DNA of 8,340 bases from DASSTY01 sp035760645. Lineage in GTDB: Bacteria; Gemmatimonadota; Gemmatimonadetes; Gemmatimonadales; GWC2-71-9. The position numbers were made by a program, and so were the translations under genes. Position 1 is the first letter of the stretch. Every line of letters starts with the position of its first letter. The notes below the pieces were generated by a model that made no database searches, was not told the origin of the DNA, and saw nothing but the letters and a program-made list of their open reading frames with translations. Where the stretch lies: the NCBI GenBank assembly GCA_035760645.1, contig DASTSO010000005.1, forward strand, positions 1 to 8,340, read 5' to 3'. Shown here in pieces: positions 1-4,302 of this stretch.

Positions 1-40
1 CGCAAGTGTAGGGCTCATCATTCGTCTCTTGGGTCTCCAT
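1..40 (-). CDS. Possible start of a gene running off the left edge
   Basis: On the - strand an ATG at 40-38 opens a frame that stays open to the window edge, reading METQETNDEPYTC. A second ATG pair lies in another frame at about 16-21. No Shine-Dalgarno site precedes the ATG at 40 and only 13 codons are visible, so this could be chance. It is listed because it would be co-oriented with the ribbon-helix-helix gene upstream. No function can be given. Confidence 0.18.
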   Translation of the reverse strand, partial: METQETNDEPYTC

Positions 41-317
41 AGGGCGCTCGCTACCGCTCGCGGCGCCTCCCTTCGGTCGTCGCCCCCTCAGGGCGGGCCG
101 CGTTACCTAGGTCTTGGTGAAGCTCGGGGACTTTCCCCATCGGTCGGCCCTGCCGGACGCTCTTCGAGCGTTCAAGGCGTCGGCCTTGTTCCTCGAGTGC
201 TGAGCCGGCTGCGGTGGAACGGTGAGGCGTCTTGTAGAGGCTTCACCCGGGACCACGTGAGGAGCCGGCGCTTTGTCCGCTTCCGCTGGGCGCCAGGTTC
301 CGGCGACCCCGCCGGCG
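41..317. other. Non-coding, hairpin-rich stretch
   Basis: No frame on either strand looks coding here. A TTG-initiated frame across 29-421 on + has no codon bias and no recognisable motif. Several short perfect hairpins stand out: 126-130 with 134-138; 155-162 with 166-173, which has one G-T pair; 173-178 with 183-188; and 221-228 with 240-247, also with one G-T pair and enclosed by an outer 4-bp stem at 214-217/253-256. Another, 300-305 with 310-315, lies just past the stop of the - strand gene and could help end its transcript, although no T-run follows. The clustering could reflect a structured RNA, recombination sites or plain GC richness. I do not recognise a known RNA family. Confidence 0.35.
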
Positions 318-527
318 CTAGGCTGCCCGGGGTTGGAGTACGCTGCGGGCTGCTGCGAGGAGGACCTCTCGAGCGAAAGTGCCGGTTCGATTTCCGGTGT
401 GTTGCGCTGCCTGCTGAATAACGGCCGCCTCAGGGGAGGAGAGGCGAAGGTTCAAGCGATGCTCACGGGGCTGTTCCACGGGTCTATGCTTCGCGTTTAG
501 AGTGCTGTTCGTAACAACGGTCACCAT
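318..527 (-). CDS. Small ribbon-helix-helix DNA-binding protein
   Basis: A 69-residue protein. Residues 1-21 look disordered. Residues 22-64 have the ribbon-helix-helix layout: a beta strand (HRLNLRLS), helix A from about 31 (SPEAAVIQQAAQHTG), a turn with Thr48-Gly49-Thr50-Phe51, and helix B (FAREVLLAAARSVL). The pattern resembles DUF1778/TacA-type antitoxins and similar small repressors of mobile elements, which bind as dimers to paired boxes through the strand. That fits the two ACCGGTA boxes 11 bp apart just upstream of its own start, so autorepression is likely. The ATG at 527 was chosen because a promoter places the transcript start at or next to it; no Shine-Dalgarno site is present. 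Codon use is much less G/C-ending than in genes from 1028 onward, suggesting transfer. No toxin gene is recognisable downstream (317 to 1). It could instead be a mobilisation or excision accessory factor. Confidence 0.6.
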   Translation of the reverse strand: MVTVVTNSTLNAKHRPVEQPREHRLNLRLSSPEAAVIQQAAQHTGNRTGTFAREVLLAAARSVLQPRAA

Positions 528-529
528 GC

Positions 530-548
530 ACCGGTAATGTACCGGTAC
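530..548. promoter_or_regulatory. Operator copy 1 (paired ACCGGTA boxes)
   Basis: ACCGGTA occurs at 530-536 and again at 541-547, a repeat distance of 11 bp, about one helical turn. The second box is part of the perfect palindrome GTACCGGTAC (539-548). The pair covers the -10 and the start region of the - strand ribbon-helix-helix gene. Paired boxes one turn apart are the usual targets of ribbon-helix-helix dimers binding side by side. Binding by the adjacent protein is inferred. Confidence 0.55.
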
Positions 549-564
549 AACGCACGCGCGTCAA
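536..564 (-). promoter_or_regulatory. Sigma-70-type promoter of the ribbon-helix-helix gene
   Basis: On the - strand, TTGACG (564-559) and TACATT (541-536) are separated by exactly 17 bp. The -35 matches consensus at 5 of 6 positions and the -10 at 4 of 6. Transcription would begin about 7-9 nt after the -10, at 529-527, where the ATG is. The mRNA is therefore probably leaderless. The palindrome at 539-548 overlaps the -10, so a bound repressor would block polymerase. Confidence 0.6.
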
Positions 565-675
565 GCGCGGCCCTTGGCAGTGGTGCCGCCTGAAGGTCGA
601 AGCAATTGGAGGTTGTAGCGGCGGGTAGGTAGTGAGCTAGGTGTAGCGGAATCTGTAGCGCACCCCGGTTCTCTT

Positions 676-706
676 GGAGCGGTACTGTACCGGTACGTTC
701 CGCTCC
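676..706. repeat. Large imperfect palindrome around operator copy 2
   Basis: GGAGCGG (676-682) pairs with CCGCTCC (700-706). After a T-T mismatch, 684-685 pairs with 697-698, and after one bulged base 687-691 pairs with 692-696. The dyad spans about 31 bp almost without interruption. As DNA it offers a larger symmetrical protein site; as RNA it would fold into a stable stem. No T-run follows, so it is not a convincing terminator. Confidence 0.5.
678..696. repeat. Operator copy 2 (17 of 19 bases identical to 530-548)
   Basis: This site repeats the 19-bp operator at 530-548 with two differences, in the second and eighth bases, and keeps the 11-bp spacing and the perfect GTACCGGTAC core (687-696). 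Unlike copy 1, no good -35 lies at the matching distance on the - strand and no gene start is next to it. It sits 148 bp from copy 1 and about 35 bp from the tRNA remnant, so it may serve looping or recombination rather than simple repression. Confidence 0.55.
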
Positions 707-729
707 GTGCCGCTACTTCGTCGGCTGCC

Positions 730-788
730 GGCTGGGGAGTGCAGCACTCATAATGCCGGGGTCGTGGGTTCGAGTCCCACCCCAGCTA
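730..788 (+). tRNA. tRNA-Met(CAU)-like sequence lacking the D-arm; probable 3' remnant
   Basis: From the anticodon arm onward this reads as a normal tRNA-Met: loop CTCATAA (747-753) with anticodon CAT (749-751), variable loop 759-763, a perfect 5-bp T-stem (764-768 with 776-780) around TTCGAGT, the 3' acceptor strand CCCAGCT (781-787) and discriminator A788. CCA is not encoded. The anticodon stem (742-746 with 754-758) has one A-C mismatch at 743/757. GGCTGGG (730-736) could pair with the acceptor strand, but only 5 nt separate it from the anticodon stem, where about 19 nt with a D-arm are expected. It is therefore either an unusual D-armless tRNA or, more likely, the 3' part of a tRNA-Met left at the boundary of an inserted element, with the mismatch marking the junction. 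Function as a tRNA is doubtful. Confidence 0.55.
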
Positions 789-808
789 TCGAAGGAAGCG
801 ATTCCCCT

Positions 809-848
809 GCGCGCGGCCGACCGGAGCTCCGGTCGGCCGCGCGCCGTT
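809..848 (+). terminator. Strong hairpin terminator after the tRNA sequence
   Basis: Positions 809-844 form a perfect 36-bp palindrome centred on GAGCTC (824-829), giving a very stable GC stem, followed by CCGTTT. It lies 20 nt past the tRNA end, the usual place for a tRNA-operon terminator. Because it is symmetrical it could also stop transcripts from the right, although the T-run exists only on +. Its presence suggests that the original 3' flank of the tRNA gene is intact. Confidence 0.6.
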
Positions 849-860
849 TGCGGCTCCGTC

Positions 861-939
861 CCCGCCCGCGTCGACCCCGCCGGCCCTCGAGGCGGTGATT
901 CGGGAGTGGATCGCGGCCGGCGGGGCCGACGCGGGCGGG
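861..939. repeat. 25-bp inverted repeat (24 of 25) with a 29-nt loop
   Basis: The arm 861-885 (CCCGCCCGCG...CCGCCGGCC) is the reverse complement of 915-939 except for one T/C difference in the middle. The 29-nt spacer (886-914) holds no recognisable motif. This is too long for a routine attenuator and has no following T-run. It may be a small inverted-repeat element, the leader structure of the J-domain gene, or a second processing signal. Positions 789-1027 contain no gene; this repeat and the terminator are the main content. Confidence 0.5.
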
Positions 940-965
940 ACTGGCGCGCCGTCGCCGGCCCGGCC

Positions 966-971
966 GATATT
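966..971 (+). promoter_or_regulatory. Candidate -10 box for the J-domain/nfo/udk cluster
   Basis: GATATT stands out in otherwise nearly pure G+C sequence and resembles the TATATT box before tilS. There is no convincing -35. A start near 978 would give a leader of about 50 nt before the ATG at 1028. The assignment rests only on composition and position. Confidence 0.28.
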
Positions 972-1027
972 TGCCGGAGCCCGACCCCGTCCGCGGGCCG
1001 CCGCCCCAGCCCTCCCCCGACGACTCC

Positions 1028-1582
1028 ATGGCCGACGCCGAATTCGCCGATCACTACGAAGTGCTGCAGGTCTCGCCGCGCGCCGACCAGGAGACGATCC
1101 AGCGCGTCTTCCGGCATCTCGCCAAGCGGTTCCACCCGGACAACGTCGAGAGCGGCGACGCCGCGCGCTTCGCCGAGCTCGTCGAGGCGTTCCGCGTGCT
1201 CTCCGATCCCGAGCTGCGGGCGCACTACGACGTGAGATACGAGCGCGTCCGCGAGGCGCGCTGGCGCGTGTTCGATCAGGAGAGCGCGTGCGACGACCTC
1301 GAGGGCGACCGGCGCCTGCGCGCCGCCCTCCTCTCGGCCCTCTACACCGCGCGCCGCAACGACGCGAACCGTCCCGGCGTGGGCTCGGTCGAGCTCGAGC
1401 GGCTGCTCGGCTGTCCCGAGGAGCACATGCGGTTTCACGTCTGGTACCTGAAGGAGAACGGCTGGATCCAGCGGCTCGAGAACGGGCAGCTCGCCATCAC
1501 CGCCGCCGGCGTGGATCGGGTGCTGGACCAGGGAGGGCCGCTGCGTCGCACCGGCGCCAACCTCCTCGAGGCGGGCCGATGA
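1028..1582 (+). CDS. J-domain protein with C-terminal winged-helix-like domain
   Basis: A 184-residue cytoplasmic protein. Residues 8-69 are a J-domain: the opening DHYEVLQVSP, helix II with basic residues, the HPD motif at 36-38 that stimulates Hsp70 ATPase, and a closing YDVRY. There is no G/F region and no zinc-finger or substrate-binding domain of classical DnaJ. Residues 97-158 look like a winged helix: a first helix (LRAALLSALYTARR), a helix-turn-helix through VELERLLGCP and MRFHVWYLKENGWI, then a short wing (ENGQLAIT). The protein could recruit DnaK to DNA or to a regulator, but its target is unknown. The ATG at 1028 was preferred to an upstream in-frame TTG at 971 because the J-domain begins right after it and the added 19 residues would be proline-rich. 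No Shine-Dalgarno site is visible. The stop overlaps the nfo start (ATGA). Confidence 0.85.
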   Translation: MADAEFADHYEVLQVSPRADQETIQRVFRHLAKRFHPDNVESGDAARFAELVEAFRVLSDPELRAHYDVRYERVREARWRVFDQESACDDLEGDRRLRAALLSALYTARRNDANRPGVGSVELERLLGCPEEHMRFHVWYLKENGWIQRLENGQLAITAAGVDRVLDQGGPLRRTGANLLEAGR

Positions 1583-2469
1583 CGCGCTATCTCGGAGCCC
1601 ACACGCTCGACACGGGCGGGATCGACATGGCCGCGCGCCGGGCCGGCAACGCCGGGATGCGCGCGCTCCAGATCTTCACCGCGATTCCCAAGTACTACGG
1701 CGACAAGGTCTCGATCCGCCCCGAGCGCGTGCAGCGCTTCCGTGCGGCGCTGGAGGAGACCGGAATCGCGCCGGCGCACGTGCTGGTCCATGCGGCCTAC
1801 GTGCTCAACACGGCGTCGTCGGAGCCGGAGAAGTGGGAGCGGGCCGCCGCGGGCCTCGCGAAAGAGCTCGAGCGCTCGACCGCGCTCGGCGCCGGCGCCG
1901 TCTGCTTCCATCCCGGCGCCGCCGGCGACGGCGACCGCGACGCCGCCTGCGCCCGCGTCGCCCGCGCGATCACGCGGGCGCTCGAGACCGTGGACGGCTC
2001 CACCCGCCTCCTCATCGAGAACACCGCCGGCGCGGGCACCACGATCGGCCGCACGCCGGAGGAAGTGGGCGCCATCCTCGCCTCGGTGCCGCCCGCGCTG
2101 CGGGCGCGTACGGGCTACGGCCTCGATACCTGCCACCTCTACGCCGCGGGGTACGACATCGCCGCCTCGGCCGCCGCGCTCGCGGGCGTGCTCGACGAGT
2201 TCCAGGCCGTCTCGGGTGAGGCGCCCGGCTTCTTCCATCTCAACGACAGCGCCGGGACCCTGGGCTCGAACAAGGACCGTCACATGCTGATCGGCGAGGG
2301 CCAGCTCGGCGCCGCGCCCTTCGGCTGGCTCCTGCACGACCCGCGCTCGGCCGGCATCCCGCTCGTCCTCGAAACGCCGCAGCGCAACGCCGAGATCGCC
2401 GAGGACGATCCGCGCCCGGATCCGGACGACGTCGCGATGCTCGCGCTGCTCCGGAGCATGCTGCCGTGA
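1579..2469 (+). CDS. nfo: Endonuclease IV (AP endonuclease)
   Basis: A 296-residue TIM-barrel enzyme that cleaves the DNA backbone 5' of abasic sites and removes 3' blocking groups during base-excision repair in the cytoplasm. All nine ligands of the trinuclear zinc centre known for E. coli Nfo can be placed: His71, His111, Glu147, Asp183, His186, His220, Asp233, His235 and Glu265. Family signatures around them include IENTAG (146-151), GLDTCHLYAAGYD (181-193) and HLNDS (220-224). Length is normal. The ATG overlaps the preceding stop by 4 nt, so translation is probably coupled to the J-domain protein; its own stop overlaps the acetyltransferase start (GTGA). An upstream in-frame extension exists but would double the length with low-complexity arginine/proline sequence and was rejected. 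Nothing suggests loss of function. Confidence 0.95.
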   Translation: MTRYLGAHTLDTGGIDMAARRAGNAGMRALQIFTAIPKYYGDKVSIRPERVQRFRAALEETGIAPAHVLVHAAYVLNTASSEPEKWERAAAGLAKELERSTALGAGAVCFHPGAAGDGDRDAACARVARAITRALETVDGSTRLLIENTAGAGTTIGRTPEEVGAILASVPPALRARTGYGLDTCHLYAAGYDIAASAAALAGVLDEFQAVSGEAPGFFHLNDSAGTLGSNKDRHMLIGEGQLGAAPFGWLLHDPRSAGIPLVLETPQRNAEIAEDDPRPDPDDVAMLALLRSMLP

Positions 2470-3062
2470 GCGGTCCGCCGCCCGACGGCTCCGCACCGGG
2501 CGCTTCGACGCCGAGTGATTCCCGGCCCGACGAGGGGCCGAAGGAGCCCGCGCCGCCGAAGCCCGCGTATGACATCCGCCGCGTGGGAGAGGACGACGTG
2601 CACGCGGTGCACATGCTGCTGATGATCTGCGGCCGTCACATGGCGCAGGCGCACGGCTTCGACAACTGGCGGACACCCTACCCGCTCGAGCGCCTGCGCG
2701 CCGACGCCCGCGAGCGCGAGGTGTACGCCGTGCGCGAGGGCGACGCGCTCGTCGCCACCTTCACCATCGCCGACCGGCCGGTGCACCCCTACGATCCGGC
2801 GATCTGGGCGGTGCCCGATGCGCCTGCCGTCTACGTCAACCGGCTCGCGGTGATGCCCGCGCACCAGGGCCGCCGGCTTGGCGCGGCGTGCATGCGCTGG
2901 ATCGAGCGGCGCGCCACGGCGGAAGGAAAGACGGCGGTGCGGCTCGACGCGCTCGCCGCCAACCGGCGCCTGCTCGCGTTCTATCGCCGGCTGGGCTACA
3001 CCGTGCGCGGTCACCGCAGCCACGGCGGCTACGAGTTCACCTGCCTCGAGCGGGTGCTCTGA
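2466..3062 (+). CDS. GNAT-family N-acetyltransferase
   Basis: A 198-residue cytoplasmic protein. Residues 1-34 are rich in Pro, Ser and Asp and look disordered. The GNAT fold follows. The acetyl-CoA-binding motif A is clear: strand VNRLAVMP (124-131) followed by the pyrophosphate loop QGRRLGA (134-140) and a helix (ACMRWIERRA). Motif B reads LLAFYRRLGY (169-178), with Tyr173 where many members have the catalytic acid. The acceptor is unknown; the segment HGFDNWRTPYPLERLRAD (63-80) probably forms part of its site. The GTG start overlaps the nfo stop by 4 nt and its stop overlaps the next ATG by 1 nt, so it belongs to the same transcript. It is too far from the ribbon-helix-helix gene, and in a different transcription unit, to be that protein's toxin partner. 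Confidence 0.85.
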   Translation: MSGPPPDGSAPGASTPSDSRPDEGPKEPAPPKPAYDIRRVGEDDVHAVHMLLMICGRHMAQAHGFDNWRTPYPLERLRADAREREVYAVREGDALVATFTIADRPVHPYDPAIWAVPDAPAVYVNRLAVMPAHQGRRLGAACMRWIERRATAEGKTAVRLDALAANRRLLAFYRRLGYTVRGHRSHGGYEFTCLERVL

Positions 3063-3520
3063 TGCTCTCGCCCGTGACCTCCCGCCGCGCCCGTCGGTTC
3101 GCGGAGCTCGCGCACCGGCGCCATCTCGCCTGCGTCGAGCTCGAGCGCACGCGCCGCCACTTCCGGGCGCACCTGCTGCGCAACGCCGGCGTCGGCGCCA
3201 CCGTGATCGGCACCGGGCTCCTCATCGGCGTCCTCGGCTACCACGCCTTCGAGCATCTGCCGTGGCTCGACGCGCTGCTCAACGCGTCGATGATTCTCTC
3301 GGGGATGGGCCCGGTGAACCCGGTGCGAACCGAGGCGGGGAAGTGGTTCGCCGCGTTCTATGCGCTCTTCAGCGGGGTGGCGTTCATCAGCGCCGTGGGC
3401 GTGCTCTTCGTCCCGGTCATGCACCGCTTCCTGCATCGTTTCCACCTGGAGTTCGCGGCGGAGGCGGTGCGCGAGGCGGCGCGCCGCGCCGCCGCGGCAC
3501 CCGAAGAGGAGGAGTCGTGA
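3062..3520 (+). CDS. Two-helix membrane protein resembling a K+ channel pore module
   Basis: A 152-residue inner-membrane protein with a basic N-terminal segment (1-40, many Arg and His), a first membrane helix at about 42-60, a re-entrant-like segment at about 68-86, a second membrane helix at about 93-118, and a cytoplasmic amphipathic helix ending in EEEES. The order helix, short loop, pore-like segment, helix, and the spacing of Gly81, Gly83 and Pro84 match the two-helix potassium channel module (Ion_trans_2). However, the filter position holds SGMGP instead of TVGYG, so ion selectivity cannot be assumed. Similar small proteins are, to my recollection, annotated as hypothetical or two-pore-channel family. 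The start overlaps the GNAT stop (TGATG). The stop overlaps a GTG that opens a short linking ORF. Confidence 0.75.
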   Translation: MLSPVTSRRARRFAELAHRRHLACVELERTRRHFRAHLLRNAGVGATVIGTGLLIGVLGYHAFEHLPWLDALLNASMILSGMGPVNPVRTEAGKWFAAFYALFSGVAFISAVGVLFVPVMHRFLHRFHLEFAAEAVREAARRAAAAPEEEES

Positions 3521-3591
3521 GTCGGATGTGCTCAGCCGCGCCCGTCGCGCGCGCGGCGGCGGACCTCGAGCTGCCCGCGGGGGCCCGGTGA
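3517..3591 (+). CDS. 24-codon linking ORF between the membrane protein and udk
   Basis: GTG at 3517 overlaps the upstream stop (GTGA) and is preceded by AGGAGG at 3507-3512, 4 nt away and the best Shine-Dalgarno match in the cluster. The frame ends at 3591, where its TGA overlaps the GTG start of udk (GTGA). The peptide is VSRMCSAAPVARAAADLELP followed by AGAR; no family is recognised. Both junctions have the same 4-nt overlap as genuine gene pairs in this operon, so it may carry ribosomes from one gene to the next. Alternatively the Shine-Dalgarno site is incidental (it lies in Glu codons) and the gap is only a spacer. Confidence 0.35.
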   Translation: MSRMCSAAPVARAAADLELPAGAR

Positions 3592-4220
3592 GCGCCCGCG
3601 CGCTCGTCATCGGTGTCGTCGGCGGCACCGGCTCGGGCAAGACCACCGTCGCCCGCGCCATGTGCGACGCGCCCGGCGTCGAGGCGGTCCTGATCGACCA
3701 GGACGCCTACTACAAGGACCTCTCGCACCTCACGCTCGAGGAGCGCCGGCTCGTCAACTTCGACCACCCCGACTCGATCGACATGGACCTCCTGATCGAG
3801 CACGTGGGGCGGCTCGCCGCCGGGGAGACGATCGAGAAGCCCACCTACGACTTCGTCGCCCACACGCGCGCGGAGCGCACCGAGCGGGTGACGCCGAAGA
3901 ACGTCGTGCTCGTCGAGGGGATTCTGCTCTTCGCCGACGCCCGGCTGCGCGCGCTGTTCGACATCAAGGTCTTCGTGGACGTCGAGCCCGACGTGCGCTT
4001 CATCCGCCGCCTCCAGCGCGACATCACCGAGCGCGGCCGCACGCCCGAGACGGTGATCCACCAGTACCTGACCACGGTGCGCCCGATGCACCTCGAGTTC
4101 GTCGAGCCCACCAAGCGCTACGCCGACGTGATCATCCCCGAGGGCGGCTTCAACCGCATCGGCATCGAGATGCTGCAGGCGCGGGTGGAGCGGGAGGTGG
4201 CGATGCGGCGGGGGCGGTAG
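3588..4220 (+). CDS. udk: Uridine kinase
   Basis: A 210-residue cytoplasmic enzyme that phosphorylates uridine and cytidine in pyrimidine salvage. The P-loop GGTGSGKT lies at 12-19. The uridine-binding region DQDAYYKDLSHLT (37-49), NFDHPDS (57-63), PTYDF (85-89), VVLVEGILLF (106-115) and the lid RLQRDITERGR (141-151) are in the family's order and spacing. Length is normal for bacterial Udk. The GTG at 3588 was chosen because it puts the P-loop at the usual distance from the N-terminus and is coupled to the stop of the short ORF before it. An upstream in-frame GTG at 3528 would add about 20 Arg/Gly-rich residues and is less likely. This is the last gene of the cluster; an 82-nt gap with hairpins follows. 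Confidence 0.95.
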   Translation: MSARALVIGVVGGTGSGKTTVARAMCDAPGVEAVLIDQDAYYKDLSHLTLEERRLVNFDHPDSIDMDLLIEHVGRLAAGETIEKPTYDFVAHTRAERTERVTPKNVVLVEGILLFADARLRALFDIKVFVDVEPDVRFIRRLQRDITERGRTPETVIHQYLTTVRPMHLEFVEPTKRYADVIIPEGGFNRIGIEMLQARVEREVAMRRGR

Positions 4221-4252
4221 GGCCGTCCCGCCTACCGGCTCTCCCGGGACGG
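4215..4252 (+). terminator. Alternative hairpins after udk, possible weak terminator
   Basis: Two mutually exclusive stems occur: 4215-4221 with 4231-4237 (7 bp, 9-nt loop), and 4223-4230 with 4245-4252 (8 bp, 14-nt loop). Neither is followed by a T-run. They may slow polymerase or assist a factor-dependent stop at the end of the nfo-udk cluster. The choice between two folds could be regulatory, but nothing else supports that. Confidence 0.3.
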
Positions 4253-4302
4253 GTACCTCTCCCCGACCAGCGGGTTCCACAGACGCCTAGCTTTCGCACC
4301 CC

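Larger units (their letters stand above)
615..716. repeat. GTAGCG short repeats next to the tRNA boundary
   Basis: GTAGCG occurs at 615-620, 643-648 and 655-660 on + and once inverted as CGCTAC at 711-716. Three of the four copies extend to GTAGCGG. They fall within about 100 bp and lie directly left of the tRNA-Met remnant. Short repeats flanking an attachment core are typical of arm-type sites for tyrosine recombinases or their directionality factors, but six or seven bases is short enough for chance to contribute. Confidence 0.35.
1..788. mobile_element. Probable terminal segment of an element integrated at tRNA-Met
   Basis: This is an inferred region rather than a recognised element. The segment ends exactly at the 3' end of a tRNA-Met sequence that lacks its 5' half, which is what tRNA-targeting integrases leave at one boundary. 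Inside are a small ribbon-helix-helix gene on the - strand, a duplicated palindromic operator, short GTAGCG repeats near the boundary and little other coding sequence. Codon use of the one convincing gene (GTT, ACT, CTA, AGA, CAA and similar codons) differs from the G/C-ending codons of the genes from 1028 onward. No integrase, transposase or relaxase is visible; they would have to lie left of the window. The alternative is an old, decayed tRNA neighbourhood without recent transfer. Confidence 0.4.

Noticed and set aside
126..138. GGGGACTTTCCCC palindrome as a transcription-factor site
   Set aside because: It matches a eukaryotic factor motif by chance; in a bacterium it is simply a short hairpin with no known meaning.
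381..398. T-arm-like sequence with TTCGATT suggesting a second tRNA
   Set aside because: The stem closes only with an 8-nt loop and no anticodon or acceptor stems fit around it; it lies in the coding region of the ribbon-helix-helix gene.
29..421. TTG-started open frame on + (130 codons)
   Set aside because: No codon bias, no motif and no ribosome site; it overlaps the better supported - strand ribbon-helix-helix gene.
809..844. 36-bp perfect palindrome as a mobile miniature element or replication origin
   Set aside because: Position just after the tRNA end and the following T-run on + fit a terminator; no flanking target duplication or iterons are seen.
895..1578. In-frame extension of nfo upstream of 1579
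   Set aside because: It overlaps the J-domain gene, is Arg/Ala/Pro-rich without motifs, and would make the enzyme almost twice its normal length.
1435..2676. Long open frame on the - strand (413 codons)
   Set aside because: It is antisense to nfo and the GNAT gene and arises from the extreme G/C bias of third positions; the + strand frames carry complete catalytic motifs.
318..3062. Ribbon-helix-helix antitoxin paired with the GNAT protein as a TacA-TacT system
   Set aside because: The two genes are about 2 kb apart, on opposite strands and in different transcription units; such pairs are normally adjacent and co-oriented.
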